Shown here: positions 33,966 through 40,789 of the stretch, piece by piece
Numbering within the stretch: the stretch's first letter is position 1
Layout: each line of letters starts with the position of its first letter
Assembly (NCBI RefSeq): GCF_900197875.1
Contig: NZ_FZMO01000525.1
Location: 19,185-83,184 of the forward strand
Reading direction: 5' to 3'
DNA: 64,000 nt
Source: Frankia canadensis
GTDB lineage: Bacteria; Actinomycetota; Actinomycetes; Frankiales; Frankiaceae
The notes under the pieces: generated by a model
Database searches by the model: none
What the model saw: only the letters and a program-made list of their open reading frames with translations
Told to the model about the DNA's origin: nothing
Program-made: the position numbers and the translations under genes

Positions 33966-34093
33966 GGCTAACCAGCTGGCCCGGGTCCGGTCCGCATCGT
34001 CCGGCCGGGAGGTCTGCGGCCAACCGCTCGTCATGGGCCAGCGATACTGGGGCTCGGGTGGGGCGGACTCGCCCTGGGAACGTGGAGGCGGCA

Positions 34094-34924
34094 TTGACTG
34101 AGCAGGCGGTAGCCCGGAACGAGATCGGCAGCGCGAGCCGAGGAACCTCGACGAACGGCTTCGAACTGATCTGCGAGATCGAACCGCCGACTCGGCCCGA
34201 TCTCACCCACGCCCGCCACCAGATCGGCGTTCTTGCCCCCGTCGCCGACGCCTTTCTGATTCCCGACAATCACCTGGGGCGCGCGACGGTGTCCAGCATT
34301 GCCGTCGCCCATGAGGTTCAAGCGATGGGCGGGCACAGTATCGCCTGTGTGAACTCCCGCGACCGCAACCTGCTCGGGTTCCGCCGCGACCTGCTCACCG
34401 CCGCTGCCTACGGCGTCGGGGAGTTCCTCTTCGTCCAGGGCGACAAACCCACCGCCGGGAACCGGACCGGCGACCTCACCGTACGCGCCATGATCGAGGA
34501 AGTTCGCGCGGTCGCCGACGACCCGGTCTACGCCGGCCGGCCCCCCTTCCGCGTCGGCACGGCGGCGGGCCTGCGAGCGCTGCCCGCCTGGAAGCACGCG
34601 GCCGACTTCGTCTTCGTCCAGGTCAGCTACTCGGTGGACGCCCTTCTGCGCTGGCGCGATACCCACCCGATCGATCGGCCTGTCTACGCGGGCGTGATGG
34701 TCCTTGCCAGCGCCGGGATGGCCCGGCGCCTCGCCACGACCATCCCCGACATCGACATCCCCACTGACCTCGTCGAACGGGTCGAGCGCGACCAGGCCGC
34801 AGGAGTCGACGCCGCCTGCGAACAAATCCTCCGCCTACGTGACAGCGCCGCGTTCGCCGGTGTCCATCTCGTCCCCGTCAGCCGCTACCGCCAGGTCGCC
34901 GCCCACCTCGAAGGACTCCTCTGA
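34094..34924 (+). CDS. Methylenetetrahydrofolate reductase family protein
   Basis: A 276-residue TIM-barrel flavoprotein of the MetF family: FELICEIEPPTRPD (start of the barrel with the conserved Glu), IPDNHLGRATVSSIAVAHEVQ, FLFVQGDKPTAGNRTGD, FRVGTAAG and DFVFVQVSYSVDALLRW (compare the QxxFD flavin strand). It would interconvert 5,10-methylene- and 5-methyl-tetrahydrofolate. TTG 34094 is set by GGAGG at 34084-34088. It follows the A-PCP-R gene by 143 bp and could supply methyl groups for the methyltransferase via SAM (inference); a housekeeping copy presumably exists elsewhere. Its 3' end overlaps the tail of the opposite hydrolase frame. Confidence 0.82.
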   Translation: MTEQAVARNEIGSASRGTSTNGFELICEIEPPTRPDLTHARHQIGVLAPVADAFLIPDNHLGRATVSSIAVAHEVQAMGGHSIACVNSRDRNLLGFRRDLLTAAAYGVGEFLFVQGDKPTAGNRTGDLTVRAMIEEVRAVADDPVYAGRPPFRVGTAAGLRALPAWKHAADFVFVQVSYSVDALLRWRDTHPIDRPVYAGVMVLASAGMARRLATTIPDIDIPTDLVERVERDQAAGVDAACEQILRLRDSAAFAGVHLVPVSRYRQVAAHLEGLL

Positions 34925-35896
34925 CCACGTTGGAAGCCCGGCCCCCCCTTCCCATGCCGTGGAGGTCGTCGCCGAAGACGACGGAGATCTGGGGCTGGCC
35001 GCCGAGCGCCTGGACGGAGCGGGCGATGACGTCGACGGTGGAGACTTCGCCGCGGTCGAACCGGGAGATCCAGCTCTTGCCGCGGGACCGTCGAGGAAGT
35101 CCAGCAACTCCGGCATGAGTGCGTCGGCCAGATCCTCTCCGGTCCGGACGGCCGGCCCGATCTCGCCCGCCGCCATCGTGGCCGCCGGCATTGCACGCGC
35201 GGCCGCCTCGGCGAGTGCGCGTGGGTGGCGCCAGTCGGTGCCGGCGAAGACCAGCGTCGGCACCCGGACCGCGGCCAGGTCGTCGACCTGGCGGAAGCTG
35301 CGGTCCCGCGCGATGGACGCGGCCGCGGCAATGCTGGCCGGATCGCTGCGTCGGATCGCGTCCGTGACCATCGCCTCGACGACCGGTGGCAGCCTGGCGA
35401 CGATCGGCGCCCAGGCGGCCGCCAACCCCTCGTCGCGGACGCGGACGGCGAACGCGTCGAGGTACGCGATCTCGGCCCCCCTGGCCTCGTCGTCCTCGAT
35501 GTCCTCGACGCCGAGGGCCACCACCGCCGTCACCCGGTCGGGCCGGGCGATGGCCAGACGAAGCGCAATCGTGGAGCCAAGCCCGACCCCGGCCACCACC
35601 ACACCCACGTTCGCCGCCACCACGCCGGCCTCGGCGAGCCCGTCGAGCACCGTGAGGACGTCGACGGTGTACTGGTCCCAGGTGTGGCGGGCCGGGTCGC
35701 GGCAGACGGAGCCGCCGTAGCCCCGGATGTCGGGCTGCACGACCATGTGACGGCCGGCCAGCCGCCGGGCGAACGGATCGAGACTGCGCCGGTCGGGACC
35801 GCCCGCGTGCAGCAGCACCACGACCGGGCCATGCCCGCTCACCTCCGCGACGAGAACACAGCCGTCGGGGGCGGAAATCCGATGCGGCACGGTCAT
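34835..35896 (-). CDS. Alpha/beta hydrolase-fold protein with replaced C terminus
   Basis: The first about 270 of 353 residues form an alpha/beta hydrolase: VVLLHAGGPDRRSLDPFARRL (oxyanion loop), VVQPDIRGYGGS, nucleophile elbow, TLVFAGTDWRHP. The elbow reads VAGVGLGSTIAL: the residue that is normally the Ser nucleophile of GxSxG is Gly. After LLDFLDG the frame continues for about 85 low-complexity residues that are an out-of-frame reading of an XRE regulator remnant and then antisense to the MetF-like gene. ATG 35896 is the start. It is divergent from the araC gene (96 bp), which probably regulates it. The gene appears to have lost its own stop at a recombination junction near 35080; enzyme activity is doubtful. 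Confidence 0.7.
   Translation of the reverse strand: MTVPHRISAPDGCVLVAEVSGHGPVVVLLHAGGPDRRSLDPFARRLAGRHMVVQPDIRGYGGSVCRDPARHTWDQYTVDVLTVLDGLAEAGVVAANVGVVVAGVGLGSTIALRLAIARPDRVTAVVALGVEDIEDDEARGAEIAYLDAFAVRVRDEGLAAAWAPIVARLPPVVEAMVTDAIRRSDPASIAAAASIARDRSFRQVDDLAAVRVPTLVFAGTDWRHPRALAEAAARAMPAATMAAGEIGPAVRTGEDLADALMPELLDFLDGPAARAGSPGSTAAKSPPSTSSPAPSRRSAASPRSPSSSATTSTAWEGGAGLPTWSEESFEVGGDLAVAADGDEMDTGERGAVT
34950..35078 (-). pseudogene. XRE helix-turn-helix fragment
   Basis: KSWISRFDRGEVSTVDVIARS, then VQALGGQPQISVVFGDD, is the second half of an XRE-type DNA-binding domain with its C-terminal strand. It lies inside the 3' part of the alpha/beta hydrolase reading frame but in a different frame. 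Confidence 0.6.
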
Positions 35897-35992
35897 GGGG
35901 CGGTCTCCCTGGCATCGGTTCTTCGTATCCGGACCGCCAGCATGGGCGCCGAGCTGGGTGGCGGTCCACCCTCAGGCCGTAGAGTTCTGTCG

Positions 35993-36733
35993 ATGAACCG
36001 CCATTTCCTCGCCGGGCCGGAACTGCGGCGGTTGACGGACCGGCAACGGATCGACTGGCACGACCACACCGAGCACCAGCTCGTCTATCCGGGCACCGGG
36101 GTCCTGCGAGTGGTGACCGAGGTCGGTTCGTGGGTGGTGCCACCGTTGCGGGCCGTGTGGCTGCCGGCCGGTGTGGGCCACGCGCACCAAGCACACGGCC
36201 CCACCCACATGCACTCCCTGGCCTTCCGGGACGCGGACGATCCGTTCGGGTCCCTCGACCCGACCGTGGTGGACGTGCCCGCCCTGCTGCGCGAGATCAT
36301 CCTGGCGCTCACCGCGACGGACCTGGCCGCCGTCGACCGCCGCGACCTGACAGCCGTCCTGCTGCGCTCGCTGCGGCCGGTGACCGAGCCCAGGCTTTGT
36401 CTGCCCCAGCCGCACGACGACCGCCTCGCCGCTGTCACAGCGGCCCTGGCGGGTGACCCCGCCGATCCGCGGACGCTGGCGGAGTTCGGTGCCGCCGTCG
36501 GGGCGAGCGAACGTACCCTGAGTCGCCTGTTCCGCCGCCAGACCGGGATGACCTTCCCGCAGTGGCGGGCCCAGCTCCGACTGCACCATGGCCTCACGCT
36601 GCTCGCCAAGGGGGAGCCGGTCACCGCCGTCGCGTGTGCCTGCGGCTACAGCAACCCGAGCGCCTTCACCGCCGCGTTCCGGGACGCCTTCGGCGTCACG
36701 CCCGCCCACTACGCCCGCAAGACGCGGTTGTGA
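35993..36733 (+). CDS. AraC-family regulator with cupin N-terminal domain
   Basis: A 246-residue regulator. Residues 1-90 form an AraC_N-type cupin (WHDHTEHQLVYPGTGVLRVVTE, AVWLPAGVGHAHQAHG). The C-terminal two helix-turn-helix motifs are TLAEFGAAVGASERTLSRLFRRQTGM and EPVTAVACACGYSNPSAFTAAFRDAFGVTPAHY. ATG 35993 starts at the domain boundary. Divergent from the alpha/beta hydrolase, which it likely controls. Confidence 0.92.
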   Translation: MNRHFLAGPELRRLTDRQRIDWHDHTEHQLVYPGTGVLRVVTEVGSWVVPPLRAVWLPAGVGHAHQAHGPTHMHSLAFRDADDPFGSLDPTVVDVPALLREIILALTATDLAAVDRRDLTAVLLRSLRPVTEPRLCLPQPHDDRLAAVTAALAGDPADPRTLAEFGAAVGASERTLSRLFRRQTGMTFPQWRAQLRLHHGLTLLAKGEPVTAVACACGYSNPSAFTAAFRDAFGVTPAHYARKTRL

Positions 36734-36761
36734 ACCGTCCTGGCCCTGTCCTCCCCGGAGG

Positions 36762-36820
36762 TGGGAGCTGCGGCACAACCTCAGCGTCCACGACGCGGCC
36801 GAAGCGGGCATGGTGCCCGG
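36762..36820 (+). pseudogene. VapC toxin fragment
   Basis: WELRHNLSVHDAAEAG copies the fourth helix of VapC (WQLRHTLGAYDAAYIA in the intact toxin), including the catalytic Asp. Nothing else of the gene is left in the 124-bp gap between araC and hxlR. Confidence 0.6.
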
Positions 36821-36857
36821 AGGCCGCGACGTCGTCGGAGCGCCGCCGGTTCGAGGG

Positions 36858-37328
36858 TCAGGGGGTCGTCGCGACCCTGCACGACGCACCCGGCACCACG
36901 GTGATGGTCGACGGGGCGCAGGTGGCGGTGTCGTGGGGGACGACGGCGGCGATCACCGGCCTGCCGGTGACGGTGTCGACCAGGTGGACGGGCGGGCCGT
37001 CACCGTCGCCGAGGTACCGGTCTCCCCACTGCATGAGCCCGACGACGACCGGATAGAGATCCCAGGCCTTGGTGGTGGGGTGGTACTCGTGGCGCTCACG
37101 GGTGCCTTCCTCGCGGTATGGCTCGCGCCGGAGGAGCCCGTCATCGGTCATCTCCCTGAGGCGGTTGCTGAGCACCGACGGTGAGACGCCCAGATGCCGC
37201 TGGAAGTCCTCGAAGCGGCGCACGCCGTTGAACGCCTCCCGCAGGACGACGATCGTCCACCGGGAGCCCACGACCTCGAGCGCGCGCACGATGGGGCAGT
37301 TCCCAAGATCAACAGACGTCCACTCCAC
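36858..37328 (-). CDS. HxlR-family winged-helix regulator
   Basis: A 156-residue regulator. NCPIVRALEVVGSRWTIVVLREAFNGVRRFEDFQRHLGVSP is the classic HxlR domain with the sensing Cys near the N terminus. SVLSNRLREMTDDGLL and the beta-wing YREEGTRERHEYHPTTKAWDLYPV complete it. A short C-terminal tail has VDTVTGRPV. GTG 37328 begins the conserved region. Divergent from the enoyl-CoA hydratase gene, whose promoter it probably controls. Confidence 0.92.
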   Translation of the reverse strand: MEWTSVDLGNCPIVRALEVVGSRWTIVVLREAFNGVRRFEDFQRHLGVSPSVLSNRLREMTDDGLLRREPYREEGTRERHEYHPTTKAWDLYPVVVGLMQWGDRYLGDGDGPPVHLVDTVTGRPVIAAVVPHDTATCAPSTITVVPGASCRVATTP

Positions 37329-37346
37329 GCGGCTCAGGCTACCCCC

Positions 37347-37398
37347 TTGGCTTCTGATGGCGAAGTCAGCTAGGGTCTGGCTAGCGAAATCGAAGCCA
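37347..37398 (+). promoter_or_regulatory. Promoter and operator region of the enoyl-CoA hydratase gene
   Basis: TTGGCT (37347-37352) and TAGGGT (37371-37376) are spaced by 18 bp. Two CTAG sequences 11 bp apart (37370, 37381) and the inverted pair TGGCTTC (37348) / GAAGCCA (37392) frame it. These are candidate HxlR dimer sites. Confidence 0.45.
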
Positions 37399-37410
37399 GA
37401 GGAGTTGTGG

Positions 37411-38229
37411 ATGGGGTACGAGGGGTACGCGTCGCTGGAGGTCAGGGTGACGGAGGGCGTCGCGTTCGTGGTCATCGACCATCCGCCCATCAACCTGCTC
37501 GACCTGGCCCTGGTCACCGAGCTTGACCGCTTCAACACCGAGGTGCGCGCCGACGACACGGTCCGGGTCATCGTCTTCGCGAGCGCCAACCCGGAGTTCT
37601 TCCTGGCGCATGGCGACATGCGACTGATCGTGGACGCGGGTGCGCTGCAGGAGTACATGGCCGGGCCGGGGATGAGCCTTCATCAGCGATACCGGAGCCT
37701 GCCGCAGGTCACCATCGCCGCCGTGTCCGGGCGCGTCCGCGGCGGGGGCAACGAGTTCCTGTCCAGCCTGGACATGCGGTTCGCCGCCAGCGAGCGGGCA
37801 TGGTTCGGGCAGCCCGAGGTCAGCCTCGGGATCCTTCCCGGTGGTGGTGGTACACAGTTTCTGCCGCGTCTGGCCGGTCGTGCCCGTGCCCTGGAACTCA
37901 TCCTGGGTGCGGACGTCATCGACGCCGAGACCGCGCAACACTACGGGCTGGTCAACCGAGCCCTGCCCGCGCAGGAACTCGACGGTTTCGTCGCGCGGCT
38001 GGCCCTGCGTATCGCGTCGTATCCCCGGGCGGCCGTCACCGCGGCGACGAAGGCCGTGGACGCGGCGAGCCTACCGCTGGAGGAAGGGCTCGCGGTCGAA
38101 GGCGAGCTGCTCCTGTCGCTGTTCACCAGCCCGACGGCCGTCCAGCGCAGCACCGACCTGCTCGCCGCCGGCGCCCAGACTCGCGACGGCGAACTCGATC
38201 TCGAGAACCTGATCGAGCGACACCTGTAA
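37411..38229 (+). CDS. Enoyl-CoA hydratase/isomerase family protein
   Basis: A 272-residue crotonase-fold enzyme: VAFVVIDHPPINLLDLALVTEL, then ANPEFFLAHGDM (oxyanion hole 1 region), VTIAAVSGRVRGGGNEFLSSLDMRFA (oxyanion hole 2) and FGQPEVSLGILPGGGGTQFLPRL, where the Glu catalytic position is retained in QPEVSLG. The C-terminal segment EDIDAET-like is VIDAETAQHYGLV. It would hydrate or isomerise a CoA thioester. ATG 37411 follows AGAGGAG. No acyl-CoA ligase or dehydrogenase is next to it; the substrate is unknown. Confidence 0.9.
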   Translation: MGYEGYASLEVRVTEGVAFVVIDHPPINLLDLALVTELDRFNTEVRADDTVRVIVFASANPEFFLAHGDMRLIVDAGALQEYMAGPGMSLHQRYRSLPQVTIAAVSGRVRGGGNEFLSSLDMRFAASERAWFGQPEVSLGILPGGGGTQFLPRLAGRARALELILGADVIDAETAQHYGLVNRALPAQELDGFVARLALRIASYPRAAVTAATKAVDAASLPLEEGLAVEGELLLSLFTSPTAVQRSTDLLAAGAQTRDGELDLENLIERHL

Positions 38230-38372
38230 GGCCGGTGCGCCGGCGGTTCCGGCCGCGTCCCGTCCATCACCCCGTCAACGACCGGGACGACGTTTGCCGG
38301 CACCACGTGGCAGCGCCTCATCGCCGCCGCGGCCACACCAGAGCGGTGAACTGGTCGTCCAGCGCAGGCGAA

Positions 38373-40409
38373 CTACTTCCTGACCGGGGTGGTGCCGTTC
38401 AGGCCGAAGCGGGGTGAGCACACCTCGGTGGTGGACTGGCTGTTGGCGTTCCAGACGCAGATCCACATCGTGTATCCCGCTGCTGGCAGGAAGCTCGTCT
38501 TCTTGGCGCCCCAGGACGCGGAGAAGGTGTACGCCATCCCGTCGCTGCGGAAGAGTTCGGCGACGCAGGACTGGTATAGCGAGGTGTTGAGCACGCCGGC
38601 GAGGCCGCCGGAGCCGTTGCTGTCCAGCCAGGCTGAGCATGCCGCGTCGTTGGCCACCCAGGAGGTGTCCGCCTCGGAGCCCGGGACCTGTGCCGCGTCG
38701 TCGCCGCCGTTGATGCCCTTGATCGCATAGGCGGTCGGGCCCTGGGTGGCACGGGTGGCGGGGATCGTCGCCGCGGTACTGGGCACCGCGGGGGCGTTCG
38801 CCGGTCCGGCGCCGCCCGCGGCGGCCGTACCGACACCGCTGGGCGGGATCGTCGCCTCGGTGGCGGGTGGCGCGGCGTCAGCCGGCCTCGCCGACGGCGA
38901 CCGCGTGGACCCGGCCACGGGCGCAGTGGTGGCCGACGCCGAGGCGGGCGCGGGCGCCGTGGGCTGTCGAGGTGCTGTCCGGTGATGCGGGGACAGCACG
39001 ACCACTCCCACCGTCACCATCAGAGCGAGTACGACGACACCGACGATCCAGGGGCCGTGCCCCCGTCGCGGCCTGCTGACGACGTGTGAACCGGCGGGCG
39101 GATCCGCGGGGGGCTTCTGCGCGGGACCGTCCGCCGACGGCTGCGCGGCGCCCGGGCTGATGTCGAAGGACGGCCCCGACGCCTCGGACGCGCGCTCGTC
39201 CGACGCCGGCGGGCCGGACCCCCCGGTCGGTACGGGAGTTCCCTCGCCGGCATCACGCGATGGGAGGCCAGGGCCCGCGGGGGAGGGCTGCACGACGGGC
39301 GCGGCGGGCGCGCTGGGCGGTGCCAGGGTCGCCGACGCGGTCATCGCCGCGGCCGGCGAGGGAGACGCGAGCGCCGCCGTCGCCGCGGAGAGAGACGTGG
39401 GCGCGGCCGTGGCAGTGGCACCGGAGAGAGGCGTGGGCGCGGCCGTGGCAGTGGCACCGGAGAGAGACCTGGGCGCCGCCGTGGCCGGGGAGAGGGACGC
39501 GGGCGGCGCGGGCGGGACCAGCGGCGGACGGTCGGCGGCGGACCGCACCGCGTCCCCGAGATGCAGGGGCGCCTGCCCGCGCGCGGTCCACCCGGCACCG
39601 AACACGGAGGCGGCCGCGGACGCGAGCTCGAGGGCGAGGGTGGCGGCGTCCGCGGGGCGGTCGGCGGGGGCCTTGGCCAGCATGTGCATCACCACGCCGG
39701 CGAGCGGAGCGGCCACTCCGTCCATCGGCGGCGGCTGCTCGGTCAACTGGTGGTTGAGCAACGTGAGCAGCGGCAGCCTCGGGTCGAACGGCAGCCGTCC
39801 GGTGAACAAGCCGTACAGGACGATCCCCAGGGCGTACAGATCGGTCCACGGGCCCAGCTGGCCACCCTCGACCTGCTCCGGGGCCATGTAGGCCGGCGTG
39901 CCGGCGATGCCGGTGGTGGTCGTTCCCGACCCCTCGAACAGCTTGGAGATGCCGAAATCGGTCACCTTGAGGGTGCCGTCACCCGCGAACAGGATGTTGT
40001 CGGCCTTGATGTCGCGGTGCAGCACCTTGTGGCCGTGCGCGTGCTCGAGCGCCGCGGCGACCGCCAGCGCCACCGCGCAGACTCGCTCGGGGCTCATCGA
40101 CGTCCGTCGAACGGTGAGGGTGCCCCCGGACAGCAGCTCCATCACGACCAGGCAGAGGCCCATGTCCTCGACGTAGTCGTAGACCCGCACGATGTGCGGA
40201 TGATCGAGCCTCGCCAGCACCTGCGCCTCGGCGCCAAAGTCCGCCGTCGCGGCCGCGGTGCCCGTGGCCTCCATCACCTTGATGGCCACCGGCCGGCCCA
40301 TCTGACGGTGCGTGCCCGCCAACACCAGCCCGAACGCCCCTGACCCGAGCTGATCACCCAGGACATAACCAGGCAGGGCCTTCGCCACCCGTTCCCGGTC
40401 GACGATCAC
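38373..40409 (-). CDS. Transmembrane Ser/Thr protein kinase with novel exodomain
   Basis: A 678-residue PknB-like kinase. Glycine loop GSGAFGLV (22-29), K44 in VAIK, catalytic HRDIKADN (131-138), D151FG, activation-segment GTPAYMAPEQ. A Pro/Ala/Thr-rich linker (about 290-445) contains the repeat LSGATATAAPT encoded by 36-bp DNA repeats. One transmembrane helix (WIVGVVVLALMVTVGVVVL) leads to a small external domain of about 120 residues. That domain has paired cysteines (NDAACSAW, YQSCVAEL, MWICVW, TEVCSP) instead of PASTA repeats. GTG 40409 is the start. It probably senses an extracellular ligand; no cognate substrate gene is adjacent. Confidence 0.92.
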   Translation of the reverse strand: MIVDRERVAKALPGYVLGDQLGSGAFGLVLAGTHRQMGRPVAIKVMEATGTAAATADFGAEAQVLARLDHPHIVRVYDYVEDMGLCLVVMELLSGGTLTVRRTSMSPERVCAVALAVAAALEHAHGHKVLHRDIKADNILFAGDGTLKVTDFGISKLFEGSGTTTTGIAGTPAYMAPEQVEGGQLGPWTDLYALGIVLYGLFTGRLPFDPRLPLLTLLNHQLTEQPPPMDGVAAPLAGVVMHMLAKAPADRPADAATLALELASAAASVFGAGWTARGQAPLHLGDAVRSAADRPPLVPPAPPASLSPATAAPRSLSGATATAAPTPLSGATATAAPTSLSAATAALASPSPAAAMTASATLAPPSAPAAPVVQPSPAGPGLPSRDAGEGTPVPTGGSGPPASDERASEASGPSFDISPGAAQPSADGPAQKPPADPPAGSHVVSRPRRGHGPWIVGVVVLALMVTVGVVVLSPHHRTAPRQPTAPAPASASATTAPVAGSTRSPSARPADAAPPATEATIPPSGVGTAAAGGAGPANAPAVPSTAATIPATRATQGPTAYAIKGINGGDDAAQVPGSEADTSWVANDAACSAWLDSNGSGGLAGVLNTSLYQSCVAELFRSDGMAYTFSASWGAKKTSFLPAAGYTMWICVWNANSQSTTEVCSPRFGLNGTTPVRK
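39397..39468 (-). repeat. 36-bp tandem repeat in the kinase linker
   Basis: Two adjacent 36-bp units (39397-39432, 39433-39468) differ at one base; degenerate half units flank them. Each encodes LSGATATAAPT/S plus one residue. The unit length keeps the frame, so copy number could vary between strains. Confidence 0.85.
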
Positions 40410-40612
40410 CGATCGATCCGCGAGGTCCGTCGTCCCACTTCGTCCCCATCAGGCGCCATTGGTCCTGAGCCTAGTAGGCCGCGACGAAGCCGCCACAAAG
40501 CGCTCTGCAGACGTGGCCGGGGTGCCCGCCAGGTCAGACCAGGCGGTCGAGGACGAAGGTCATCAGGCGACTCGGGGCGTGCGGGTCGTCCGGATCTTGA
40601 TCACGTAGTGGA

Positions 40613-40654
40613 TCTGCCGTCATGATCGTGACGTGTCTGCCGTCATGATCGTGA
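40613..40654. repeat. 19-bp direct repeat, period 23
   Basis: TCTGCCGTCATGATCGTGA occurs at 40613-40631 and 40636-40654. A short stem (GGATC at 40656 with GATCC at 40669) follows. The AT-richer repeats could be regulator sites for the kinase promoter or an insertion scar. Confidence 0.7.
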
Positions 40655-40699
40655 GGGATCTGTCGCAAGATCCTGAGGGGGACGCGGCCTGAACGGGAC

Positions 40700-40739
40700 G
40701 GGCTGGGGTGCGGGCGGCTGTCCGCCCGCACCCCAGCCC
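40700..40739 (-). terminator. Perfect 18-bp stem-loop downstream of the lipoprotein gene
   Basis: GGGCTGGGGTGCGGGCGG (40700-40717) is fully complementary to 40722-40739 with the tetraloop CTGT. It starts 50 nt after the lipoprotein stop (40790). No U tract follows, but the stability makes termination very likely. Confidence 0.85.
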
Positions 40740-40789
40740 TTACCTGCCCCGTCGCCCGGCGTGCGCCGAGGCTCGCCGGGTCGGCGGTG

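Larger units (their letters stand above)
40410..40789. other. 380-bp spacer with repeats and a terminator
   Basis: It contains the kinase upstream region, the direct repeat at 40613 and the large hairpin at 40700. A minus-strand tail DDPHAPSRLMTFVLDRLV with a stop at 40534 may be the end of a lost gene. Confidence 0.4.

Noticed and set aside
30834..34094. Open minus-strand frame of 1086 codons
   Set aside because: Antisense to the A-PCP-R gene; composition-driven, no motifs.
39361..39500. Tandem repeats considered as a CRISPR-like array
   Set aside because: Units are adjacent without spacers, in frame inside the kinase linker, and no cas gene is nearby.
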